Shown here: positions 7,177 to 15,334 of the stretch, piece by piece
Numbering within the stretch: the first letter of the stretch is position 1
How the letters are laid out: the number at the start of each line of letters is the position of its first letter
Assembly: GCF_900156605.1 (NCBI RefSeq)
Contig: NZ_FTOA01000008.1
Coordinates: forward strand, 62,001-126,000
From: Insolitispirillum peregrinum
GTDB taxonomy: Bacteria > Pseudomonadota > Alphaproteobacteria > Rhodospirillales > Rhodospirillaceae
Direction of reading: 5' to 3'
DNA: 64,000 nt
The notes under the pieces: generated by a model
What the model was told of the DNA's origin: nothing
The model's input: only the letters and a program-made list of their open reading frames with translations
The model's database searches: none
Program-made: the position numbers and the translations under genes

Positions 7177-7902
7177 ATGACAGACTGGTCTCTATCGCAG
7201 CTTCTTTCCTCATTGCACGAGGATATACAGCAGCGCCTCGCAACCGTTCGGAAATCGTTCGGCCATCCCGGTACGAAAGGTGACGCGAGCGAGAACGTGT
7301 GGATTAGTATGCTGGAGACCTATTTGCCGAAACGCTATCAAGCAGCGAAGGCACACGTGGTCGATAGTCTCGGAAATTTTAGCCAGCAGATCGATGTGGT
7401 GATTTTTGATCGCCAATACTCGCCGTTCATTTTTACATACGAAAACGAGACCATCATTCCCGCAGAGAGCGTCTATGCTGTTTTCGAGGCGAAGCAGACG
7501 GCGAACGCGGGTCTGGTCTCTTATGCGCAGGAGAAGGTCGCGAGCGTTCGTCGCTTGCACCGCACGAGCCTACCCATCCCATACGCTAAGGGAATTTATC
7601 CGGCGAAGCCGCTAATTCCAATCCTGGGAGGGCTTCTGACGTTCGAGAGTGAATGGAGTCCGGCGTTGGGGCCATCATTTGAAAAGGCTTTGGCTGCCGA
7701 TACGGGAGACGGAAGGCTCGACATCGGCTGCGTCGCGTCACATGGCCATTTCTTCTTCGATCAAACCGCATCGGAATATACGTTTATCAACGAGAACAAG
7801 CCAGCAACCGCGTTTTTGTTTAGACTGATATCGCAACTTCAGTTTAGCGGCACCGTACCAATGATAGATGTCGAGGCTTACGGTCAATGGTTGACGAAAT
7901 GA
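7177..7902 (+). CDS. nucC: CBASS effector nuclease NucC
   Basis: 241 residues from the ATG followed by ACAGACTGG. GCGAGG lies upstream, and the family N-terminus MxDWSLSQL starts here, so the longer open frame is not used. The restriction-like active site is complete: D73 (QIDVVIFD), E104 and K106 (VFEAK), the same spacing as in E. coli NucC. The C-terminus KPATAFLFRLISQLQFSGTVPMID is also conserved. NucC trimers bind cyclic tri-AMP, pair into hexamers and cut double-stranded DNA, killing the infected cell. It begins 31 bases after the cyclase stop, as last gene of the operon. Confidence 0.96.
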   Translation: MTDWSLSQLLSSLHEDIQQRLATVRKSFGHPGTKGDASENVWISMLETYLPKRYQAAKAHVVDSLGNFSQQIDVVIFDRQYSPFIFTYENETIIPAESVYAVFEAKQTANAGLVSYAQEKVASVRRLHRTSLPIPYAKGIYPAKPLIPILGGLLTFESEWSPALGPSFEKALAADTGDGRLDIGCVASHGHFFFDQTASEYTFINENKPATAFLFRLISQLQFSGTVPMIDVEAYGQWLTK

Positions 7903-8001
7903 CTTGTGCAGCGGCGGGTGCACTCTCTCACTGACTTTCCTGCCAGCCGACCTCGCCATCATGCCTCTAGGATCATTGCGGTTGAGGGGCCTAACATCAG
8001 C

Positions 8002-8229
8002 TGGATGAGAGACGGGCTCACAATGAGCCGGTTGGGTAATGTCTGGGATAGTGTGGCGATGGAGAGTTTCTCCTCGCTGAAAACCGAGAGGATGGCCCGC
8101 AAGGTGTTTCGGACGTGGGAGGCCGCTCGGGAAGATGTGTTGAACTACATCTAGCGTTTCTGCAATGTGGTACGCGAGCACGCGACCCTGGGATATATTA
8201 GCTCGGTCGAGTTCGGGCAGAACACTTGA
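8002..8229 (+). pseudogene. IS3-family transposase OrfB remnant, C-terminal end
   Basis: The frame reads LGNVWDSVAMESFSSLKTERMARKVF...NYI, then an in-frame TAG, then RFCNVVREHATLGYISSVEFGQNT and stop. This is the C-terminal end of the DDE integrase domain of IS3-family OrfB, including the final catalytic Glu region (MESFFSSLKTE in intact copies) and the H-x-x-LGY-x-S-P-x-EF tail. The internal stop and the missing N-terminal two thirds make it dead. It lies directly after nucC, and no terminal inverted repeat is obvious. Confidence 0.85.
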
Positions 8230-8287
8230 CTAGCTTAGGTGCGTGTCCATGGAACCGGCAGCAGGCCGTTGGTCTTAGGGGACGGAT

Positions 8288-10579
8288 ATGGACGAGACGC
8301 CGGTAAGCGATTTGAGTTTGGATCGGCTCCCTACCGATCTGAAGGCATGGGCCATCGCTCAAGGCTGGACCGAGCTTCGACCGGTTCAAGGCAAGACCTG
8401 GGACTGGTTCGGCAGCGAACGCCATGAGGCTCACGACCTGATCGTGTGCGCGCCGACCGCGACAGGCAAGACCGAAGCGGTCTTCCTTCCTCTTATCTCC
8501 CGCCTTGGCGACTGGGACGGCCGTGGCTTCGACATTATTTACATCTGCCCCTTGAAGGCGCTGATCGACCAGCAGACGGCCCGATTGAAACCGCTGTTCA
8601 AGGCCAAGGATCGACCCGTGCTGCCATGGCACGGCGAAGCGCGGGCGGGACGCGAGGCCGCCAAGCGCAGCCCTGAGGGCGTGCTAGTCATCACCCCAGA
8701 GTCTCTCGAGGGTCTGCTGCGCACCGGCATGGCGACGGTGATGTTTAGAGGTCTCAAGGCCGTGGTGATTGACGAACTCCACGCGTTCTTCGGCACGCCC
8801 CGCGGCGTTCAGATCATCGCGCAGCTCGCTCGGCTCGACGCCGCGCTCGGCGAGAAAGTGCCCCGAATTGGGCTTTCCGCCACCCTTTCGGAAGACGTCG
8901 AGGCAGAGGCCAGGGCGTTCCTGCGCCCGGCCGACCCTGGGCGGGTAGCGATCGTAAGCGACGACACACCGATAACCGCCATAAGCTTCGAGGTGCGGGC
9001 CTTCATCGACGAAGCGGCCACCGATGCGCCCCAAAGCGCCAAAATCCAGCTTCTGGAAGATTTGCGCGCGACCATTGTCGAACCCATGGCGAGCGAGGAC
9101 GGCGGCGCCCGCAAAGCCCTCATCTTCTGCAATTCGCGCGCGATGGTGGAGTGGTGCGCGACCGAATTGCGCACTCCTCGCCCGGACACGGATACAGGCG
9201 ACCACCCGAATCTGAAGAACCTCGTCTTTCCGCACCATGGCTCCCTGGACCGCGCAACGCGCAAGATCGCCGAGGAAGCGCTGCGGGACGCCGACCGTTC
9301 CACCGTGGTGGTGAGTAGCCCCACGCTGGAACTCGGCCTCGACGTCGGCGATATCGCGCATGTCGTTCAGGTCGATCCTGGCCCCAGCGTCGCCTCGCTG
9401 CGCCAGCGTCTCGGTCGATCGGGTCGCAGGGCGGGCAAACTGTCCCGTCTCACACTCCTGGTGCGCGAAGAGCCCGGTGGCGAAGGGGCCCATCCGCTCG
9501 CAGACCTGCATGTTTCCCTCGTTCAAGGTCTAGCCCAGCTTGTCCTTGTCCACGATCGGCGCTTCGAAGCGCCCACAGCCGGCGCGCTGAACCTGTCCAC
9601 GTTTCTTCAGCAAACCCTGTCCATGGCCAATCTGGGCGTCACCTTGGCCGACATCAACAAGATCCTCTTAGCGGAGGGACCATTCATCGAAGGCGCCAAG
9701 CCAGACTATCACGCTCTGATCGATCGGTTGGGCCGTCCTGTAGAAAAGGACTTGCCCGGCTTCCGCCCGCTGCTGGTTCCACCGACCGATGAGCTTCCCG
9801 TCTTCGGACTGACAACGCCCGCACGGAAGATCACCAACGGCTCGGGATTTGGTGCTGCCTTCGACGGCGGTAAGCAGTTTAACGTACGCGCGGGTGGAGA
9901 AACCCTCGGTCAGATCCCGGGCGGCCACAATCTCAAGCCCGGTGATCCGGTCTTCTTCGCCGGCCGCAGGTGGGCGGTTCAGACCGTCATCGACGTCCCG
10001 CCCACGGTCCTGCTGCACCCCGCCGGCGGCGGGCGACCGCCCCGGTTCGCAGGTTCACCGATCTCCCCGAGCGGTCTGGTGGTCGAGACTATGCGCGCGC
10101 TGCTGAGCGGTCAGCGCGCGCTCCCCGACATCGAACTCGACGACACCGCGCGGTCGCTGTGGGCCGAGGCACAAGATGCTTATGACCGGTTAGATCTCGA
10201 CCTCGAACCGTGTCTGGCCTGGGAGGACGATATCCTCATCCTACCGTGGACGGGCCCACGCGCCCAAGCGACCCTGATCGCTGCCCTGCGCCATCTCGGC
10301 CTCAACGCAGGGTCTGCGCACATCGGCATCGTGGCGATCAGTCAGACTGTCGAAACGGTGAAGGCGGCCTTGAAGAAGGTTGCGACCTGGCAAGACCTTC
10401 CTAACCCGGACGATCTGGTACGGGGTCTGCGATCGCCGCGTTTCGAAAAGTTCGACGGCGAGCTCGGACCGTATCTGCAGCGCCGCAACTATGCCGCTGC
10501 GCGCCTCGACATTGAGGCCGCCAAGGCGGCGGCCGCGCGCGCGCTCAGGCTGGAACCGCCGCCTGAGGCGGCGCCATAG
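8288..10579 (+). CDS. Lhr-like SF2 DExH-box helicase
   Basis: 763 residues. Motif I APTATGKT is at residues 55-62, motif II DELH at 162-165, motif III SAT at 197-199, and motif VI QRLGRSGRR is in the second RecA domain. The DELH box and the LRQRLGRSGR motif place it near Lhr-type helicases. The C-terminal ~350 residues are unassigned and end in a helical, Ala-rich tail. It is expected to unwind or translocate on nucleic acid using ATP. It converges on the 724-residue gene, with which it overlaps by 35 bases at the 3' ends. A housekeeping role is less likely, given the neighbours. Confidence 0.85.
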   Translation: MDETPVSDLSLDRLPTDLKAWAIAQGWTELRPVQGKTWDWFGSERHEAHDLIVCAPTATGKTEAVFLPLISRLGDWDGRGFDIIYICPLKALIDQQTARLKPLFKAKDRPVLPWHGEARAGREAAKRSPEGVLVITPESLEGLLRTGMATVMFRGLKAVVIDELHAFFGTPRGVQIIAQLARLDAALGEKVPRIGLSATLSEDVEAEARAFLRPADPGRVAIVSDDTPITAISFEVRAFIDEAATDAPQSAKIQLLEDLRATIVEPMASEDGGARKALIFCNSRAMVEWCATELRTPRPDTDTGDHPNLKNLVFPHHGSLDRATRKIAEEALRDADRSTVVVSSPTLELGLDVGDIAHVVQVDPGPSVASLRQRLGRSGRRAGKLSRLTLLVREEPGGEGAHPLADLHVSLVQGLAQLVLVHDRRFEAPTAGALNLSTFLQQTLSMANLGVTLADINKILLAEGPFIEGAKPDYHALIDRLGRPVEKDLPGFRPLLVPPTDELPVFGLTTPARKITNGSGFGAAFDGGKQFNVRAGGETLGQIPGGHNLKPGDPVFFAGRRWAVQTVIDVPPTVLLHPAGGGRPPRFAGSPISPSGLVVETMRALLSGQRALPDIELDDTARSLWAEAQDAYDRLDLDLEPCLAWEDDILILPWTGPRAQATLIAALRHLGLNAGSAHIGIVAISQTVETVKAALKKVATWQDLPNPDDLVRGLRSPRFEKFDGELGPYLQRRNYAAARLDIEAAKAAAARALRLEPPPEAAP

Positions 10580-12719
10580 CCGCGGCAGCCGGAGAAGGCA
10601 CCGCTGGCCCCGGAGCCGTCTCCGGCCCAATCGCCATGAATCCAGCATCGACCTTCTGCGCGCTCATCTGAAGATCCGCTAAGAGTGCCGAAAGAAGACG
10701 GTATAGCTTTACTGATTGATGGCTGTCCTGTCCGGCGGACAAGAGGCGTCGAGCCTGGTCCCAACTCGCTTTCGAAACGTGGGGCTGTAGTACGACTAAC
10801 TGGCGATCCTCGAAGAAGTGCGTGTCCCGGAGTTGTTGGCAGATTTCGTCTCGTGCCTGGATATGGTCATTCCCGGTAATTCGGATCCCGTCGCGCCAGA
10901 GAAGCGGCTTCTCCGCGCCTCTCTCATCGAGTTCTCTGGCCAATATGGGCCCGTCAAAAAAGCGCAGATTCTTCCGCGCCTGACTGACAACTTGCTCAAA
11001 AGCCGCGACCGAGATCTGGCGGCCGGCCGCGTCCGAGTCGGCGCCCTTCGCATGCACCAGCCACAAGCGGCGATCGACAGGAGCATAGAAGATGAAGTCG
11101 GCGATTTCCCCGGAGCCATCGTCACACATCGCCCATAAGGGGCCACCGCCGGTTCGCGGTGGGATCAACCGCGGCAGGTCTTCGAGGCAATAGTCGAACA
11201 GCGACTGCTGCTGACCAATCGCTTCCAGATCTGGGACCTTCTTGTTGGCGTCCTTTTGAGACGGCTTTGTCGGCTTCTCCTGCGTCAATTCTACAGCCAG
11301 GCCCCGCACCGTCATCGGCCGCCACTTCCAGGCATCGAAACGCACATCACGATATTCAAGCAGGCTCACCTGACGGTCGACTAGGACGTGCCCGGTATCG
11401 TACCAGACCGCCAATCGACGGCTCAGCCCGTCGCCCTCTATCAGCGCCTCGAACAGCTCCAAGTCCGGATTGGTCGGGTGGACGTGGAAGGTGCTGCTGA
11501 CAGATAGGGCCACCCCATCCACCTCCACGATAGGAGTCACCGTCAAGGTCGCCAGCCGTACCGTTTTGCGCGACACCTCAAGGGTAAAGCCTGCCGACCC
11601 GGGGATCGCCGCCCCAAACGTCACCTGGCCGTCGGCGAACCAGGCCAATTCCTTTTCGGCCTTCATCTCCCCTTCCTTCGCCGCCTCCTCGTCGTCGGCG
11701 GCCTCTGGTAAGGGGTCGAGATTGCTGAGCGGTCGGAATGCCGCTTCGAATGCATTCGCCGCGGCGAGGATCGCGGTGGGGTCCGAGGTCTTGGCGAGAT
11801 CCCGGTAACCGGCCTGGTCCAGGCCCGCCGGCTCGACGTTCGCCACCAGGTCGACGGCCTCCAGATCGTTGAACAGCTTGGTGAGGAGGGTGGATAACTC
11901 CGCAATCTTCCGGCCCTTCTGGGACCAGACCCGCTGACGCTTGAGCGACAGCCCCAGAAATTGGGGCGTACGCTTTTTGTCGATCGATACGGCAGACGTG
12001 AGACGGTAGGTCTGGTCCGAAAACGGGTCCATCGCCTCTTTCAGGTCGAGCCCCATGAGGCTCTTGCGATCCGGCTTGGATTTTATGGCGCGATGAAGGC
12101 CCCAGAGGGCTGCCTGTCGGGCCTCGCCATTCAGGCAATGGGCTTGGAGAACACGGTCATCGAACGGGACGCCGCACGGATCGCCCGACAGAATCTGGCC
12201 GAACCGGCCGGCAGTTACAAATTCCCGGAGGCGCGTTGCCACGGTGTCCTGCGTCGCATGAATGATCAATCGTCCAGGCGCTTGTGGGTCTCCCGGCCGG
12301 CCGGCGGAAGCGCCAATCAACGCCAAGTGCCAGATTTGCTGGCGGAAAAGATCCTTCGGATCCTCGATTTCCTCGTCGGGCTCGCCTGCTAGGTCATCAG
12401 CATCGTCATCGTCGGGCTCCATCTCGGGCGCATCGTCCATGGACTTCGGTGGCGGCTTGCGAGCCAACCAAGAGGGGGCCGCCTCCAGTAGGTAAACGGC
12501 GCCGGTGTAGACCCAGCCGTCTATCGTCTGCGGAGGCAAGCTTTCGATCTTGATGACATTTTTGCGGAAATCGCCCGATTTGGGTTCGATCCCGACCAGG
12601 GTTTCGATGCGCGCGTGCAGATATTCCGCCATCGCTAGTGGCTCAAAGGCGATCAACTGTAACGGAAAGATTGCTACCGACGGGTTGAGATCGATGACGT
12701 TCAGGAGTGACTCAGCCAT
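10545..12719 (-). CDS. Unrecognised 724-residue protein with a nuclease-like C-terminal motif
   Basis: No family recognised. Visible features: an acidic low-complexity stretch at about 95-120 (MEPDDDDADDLAGEPDEEIEDP), a large mixed central part, and at about 515-560 the pattern GEIADFIFYAPVDRRLWLVHAKG followed by a helix FEQVVSQARKNLRFFD. An acidic residue pair before a strand ending in H-A-K is reminiscent of PD-(D/E)xK nucleases, which is inference. The last ~35 residues are Pro/Ala-rich. AGGGGATCG precedes the ATG. Its stop lies inside the 3' end of the convergent helicase gene. The pair may form one system, although they are on opposite strands. Confidence 0.6.
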   Translation of the reverse strand: MAESLLNVIDLNPSVAIFPLQLIAFEPLAMAEYLHARIETLVGIEPKSGDFRKNVIKIESLPPQTIDGWVYTGAVYLLEAAPSWLARKPPPKSMDDAPEMEPDDDDADDLAGEPDEEIEDPKDLFRQQIWHLALIGASAGRPGDPQAPGRLIIHATQDTVATRLREFVTAGRFGQILSGDPCGVPFDDRVLQAHCLNGEARQAALWGLHRAIKSKPDRKSLMGLDLKEAMDPFSDQTYRLTSAVSIDKKRTPQFLGLSLKRQRVWSQKGRKIAELSTLLTKLFNDLEAVDLVANVEPAGLDQAGYRDLAKTSDPTAILAAANAFEAAFRPLSNLDPLPEAADDEEAAKEGEMKAEKELAWFADGQVTFGAAIPGSAGFTLEVSRKTVRLATLTVTPIVEVDGVALSVSSTFHVHPTNPDLELFEALIEGDGLSRRLAVWYDTGHVLVDRQVSLLEYRDVRFDAWKWRPMTVRGLAVELTQEKPTKPSQKDANKKVPDLEAIGQQQSLFDYCLEDLPRLIPPRTGGGPLWAMCDDGSGEIADFIFYAPVDRRLWLVHAKGADSDAAGRQISVAAFEQVVSQARKNLRFFDGPILARELDERGAEKPLLWRDGIRITGNDHIQARDEICQQLRDTHFFEDRQLVVLQPHVSKASWDQARRLLSAGQDSHQSVKLYRLLSALLADLQMSAQKVDAGFMAIGPETAPGPAVPSPAAAAMAPPQAAVPA

Positions 12720-12919
12720 GATTTCGATCCCCTGAATGCATCCGCGTCCGACCTTGGCCGTAGTATATAGATGTACTATAGTTGGCCGAGCGCGAAACGG
12801 ACTTTCGTCCCTCTCGACCCCGTGTATCGATCACCGAAATACCCCCGACGATTCAAGAGTGTCTCGCGTAAATGACGTTTGAGCCTTTATGGGAGTTCGA
12901 TAATAAAGGCGCGATCCGT
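12720..12919. other. Intergenic gap with a short inverted repeat
   Basis: 200 bases between two leftward genes. TAGTA and TACTA form a short inverted repeat around 12760-12780, flanked by two copies of TTGGCC, in AT-rich sequence that could be the promoter or operator of the 724-residue gene (leftward TATACT-like hexamer). Nothing else is seen. Confidence 0.4.
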
Positions 12920-14005
12920 TCAAGGATATTTCACCGACAGCTTCAAGGCGCCTTCTGGCACTGCATAGCCGGGAATGTCCCATGCGACATCATGCACAAC
13001 GGGCGCTGACGGAAGCGAACGGCGCCGAAACAGATTGGCGCGCCACTCCCAGCACTGCTTCTTGAAATTCCAATGCTTCTTGGGCACGAATTCGGTGAGA
13101 GCCCATGAAAAGCCCATCCAGAGGTGAAGGGGGGCAGTTGGGGTTGCCGCTGCATAGGGTCCAGGCGAAAGGCCAAGGACCTCATTCATTCGGGATTGGT
13201 CCACAAGCAGCCCCGCCTTGACGGCTTCCTTTGCCATCCAGGCAAGCGGATATTTGGACATGCCGCTTTCCGCCTCCGGCCAGCCGCCGCCAACATCGCA
13301 ATGCGTGCCGGGAAACCAGACTTCCTGAATATCGCGGGTCGCATCCTCTGCGAACCAATTGACGCGAAAGAAGCCGCGCCGCTCGTCAAGCGCCTTGGCG
13401 TGCCGTACGATTTCAACATCGGGATTGTAGCGGCCAAAGGGAATCTTCAGCGGACTTCCGATCCAGCCTACTGAATTGACGGTGTCCCAAACGCCCAGAA
13501 AGTGTGTCTTGCACTCGCGGCTCGAAATGGTCTTCTTGAAGTCCCGCGCGAGCTGAGCGCACGCTTCGTAAGGCGCGCCTTCCTTTGCCTTGGCCATGGC
13601 CCAGAGCATTTCGACGGCATAGGGCACGAGCGGATCGTTGCCGCGCATCGCAAGGCCGTAGAGATGCAGCATCGCGCTCACGACCCGTGCCGTATAGGCT
13701 CCACGGCTGAACCCGAAAATAAAGATCCGATCCCCGTCCTCATAGTTGTTCATGAGGAAGCGGTAGGCATCGACAATATCGTCCTGAAGGCGATAGCCAA
13801 AAGCAAGACCGGCAATGCGGGCGAACATGCCGCCAACCTGCGTTCCGATGCCGCTCGGGGCCCGGGTGCCGATGCCGGGATGATAATAGACGAGCTGCTC
13901 GCCTTCCTTTTTGACGAGTGCGTGGAAAAGCTTGATGACGCTCGTGCGGTCCTTGGAGAACTGATTGGACGTTCCGTCGCAGCAAAGGACGATGTTTCGG
14001 GACAT
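12920..14005 (-). CDS. DUF2235 alpha/beta-hydrolase (Tle1-like phospholipase fold)
   Basis: 361 residues. It starts NIVLCCDGTSNQ, the usual DUF2235 opening, with the nucleophile elbow GFSRG at residues 98-102 (Ser100) and later the conserved FPGTHCDVGGGWPE, which supplies an acid and His. This is the catalytic layout of Tle1-type lipases and stand-alone DUF2235 proteins. There is no signal peptide, so it acts in the cytoplasm unless exported. It is last in a three-gene operon, 9 bases after the metallo-beta-lactamase-fold gene. Hydrolysis of membrane lipid is plausible, in which case it could be a suicide effector, but the substrate is not shown by the sequence. Confidence 0.85.
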   Translation of the reverse strand: MSRNIVLCCDGTSNQFSKDRTSVIKLFHALVKKEGEQLVYYHPGIGTRAPSGIGTQVGGMFARIAGLAFGYRLQDDIVDAYRFLMNNYEDGDRIFIFGFSRGAYTARVVSAMLHLYGLAMRGNDPLVPYAVEMLWAMAKAKEGAPYEACAQLARDFKKTISSRECKTHFLGVWDTVNSVGWIGSPLKIPFGRYNPDVEIVRHAKALDERRGFFRVNWFAEDATRDIQEVWFPGTHCDVGGGWPEAESGMSKYPLAWMAKEAVKAGLLVDQSRMNEVLGLSPGPYAAATPTAPLHLWMGFSWALTEFVPKKHWNFKKQCWEWRANLFRRRSLPSAPVVHDVAWDIPGYAVPEGALKLSVKYP

Positions 14006-14014
14006 GGCGTTCCC

Positions 14015-15331
14015 CTATCGCAGATCGACTATTACGGTATGGCAGAGCTCAGTCGGCTGCAGGTCCTGAGTGTTGAACAATGTGCTGTCCGCCTTGAGTT
14101 CGTTGACCAGAGGAATTCTGGGAACCTCGGTCGGGGCGCCATTCCTGCCGCCATGCTTGCCCGCCATCGTCGACATGACCGTCGTCAACCGTTGAGGCGT
14201 ACCGGCCTTGCCGCGCTTTCTGAAGCGTTGCCACACGGATTTGGGGGTGGCGTTGAGGCTGCCGTGATGCCCGACCTTGTAGAGATCGACGTCATTCAGG
14301 AGGGCAGCCATGTCGGACTGGAGCGCGTAGCTCCAGTTTTCGAGTTGAGCGTCACCCGGGAAAAGAAGTTTCTTCTTGCCCACCTCGAATAGGAGGATGA
14401 CGCTCGTATTGTTCATGGCACTGTCGAGCGCGGTGACGATCCCCAGCATCTGGTCCTGCTCGGCAATGTCGACCCGATCGGCGACCCAGCGCATTTCAGT
14501 CGGGAGCCTCGTTTTCCGAAAGGTATCGGCCTTCTGGAGGCCGGGGAAAAGCCTGCTTGTCTTGCTTTTCGAGACGCCTTCGGAGGCGGCGAGCTTTGCC
14601 AGCCGCTGCGCCTTGAACCAATAGTCGGCCGAGCTCTTCGCAAAGGTCTTGATCGAAGCCGACTGCTTGAGGGTCGGAGGTCCCAGCACGTGCACTTTCA
14701 CATTGGGCAGGATGTCGGAAAGGTCGAGCTGGCACCCGTGATAGACATAGATGTTGTTCTTCGGATCGCCGGCCATATCCTGCAGGTTCTTCACGGCGGA
14801 GAGGTTCTTGACATTGTCCTCTCCGAGAAAACGTAACCTGTCGGCGAGAGGCCAGGGCGGGTCGAAGCCGTCCTTGCGATCCAGCCTGTCGACGACCGCC
14901 TGCGCGAGCGCCTGCATGCTCGCCAGCGAAGACTGATGGTCCGCGAAGGCTTTTGCCGACTTTGTTTCGTCCGGACCGGTCCAGCCTTCGGGGGCGTCCG
15001 GCGCTTCGGTCCAGGGCTGGATCACGCGCTTGGGTGTGAGGCTACGGATGACGTCCCCCGGCCCCTTGCCATCGGCAGACGTCGCAAAACCGTTGATATG
15101 ATCCTTGTGTCGGTGCGTCGCCACGACGATGTCCAGCGCGCCGCCACATTGCTTCTTGATGTCGGCGGCGACGTCGTCGAGACTGAAGTTGCATTTATCA
15201 GGAATGCCTGCACTGCCGAAGTCGATCAGGATGTGTCGGGTGCTGGCGTCGTCATAGGCGAAGCTCAGTAGGAAGCAGTCGCCAAAGCCCATCTGATAGG
15301 CGCGGATGGTCGCCGTGACGGGATGCGCCAT
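14015..15331 (-). CDS. Metallo-beta-lactamase-fold hydrolase, ComEC-like
   Basis: 438 residues. An early strand pair with MGFGDCFLLSF and HILIDFGS is followed by the metal motif THRHKDH (residues 72-78, H-x-H-x-D-H), then a later ASKSSAD-type helix and a downstream strand KLLFPGDAQ that supplies another metal ligand (Asp). This is the pattern of ComEC/Rec2-related MBL proteins that act alone without membrane segments. The gene starts 3 bases after the peptidase stop and ends 9 bases before the DUF2235 ATG. Its substrate is unknown; nucleic acid or a nucleotide is the usual guess for this subfamily. Confidence 0.85.
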   Translation of the reverse strand: MAHPVTATIRAYQMGFGDCFLLSFAYDDASTRHILIDFGSAGIPDKCNFSLDDVAADIKKQCGGALDIVVATHRHKDHINGFATSADGKGPGDVIRSLTPKRVIQPWTEAPDAPEGWTGPDETKSAKAFADHQSSLASMQALAQAVVDRLDRKDGFDPPWPLADRLRFLGEDNVKNLSAVKNLQDMAGDPKNNIYVYHGCQLDLSDILPNVKVHVLGPPTLKQSASIKTFAKSSADYWFKAQRLAKLAASEGVSKSKTSRLFPGLQKADTFRKTRLPTEMRWVADRVDIAEQDQMLGIVTALDSAMNNTSVILLFEVGKKKLLFPGDAQLENWSYALQSDMAALLNDVDLYKVGHHGSLNATPKSVWQRFRKRGKAGTPQRLTTVMSTMAGKHGGRNGAPTEVPRIPLVNELKADSTLFNTQDLQPTELCHTVIVDLR

Positions 15332-15334
15332 GAC

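Noticed and set aside
7903..8001. Possible extension of the IS3 OrfB remnant towards nucC
   Set aside because: The translation before residue W33 of the frame shows no transposase similarity, so the remnant is drawn from 8002.
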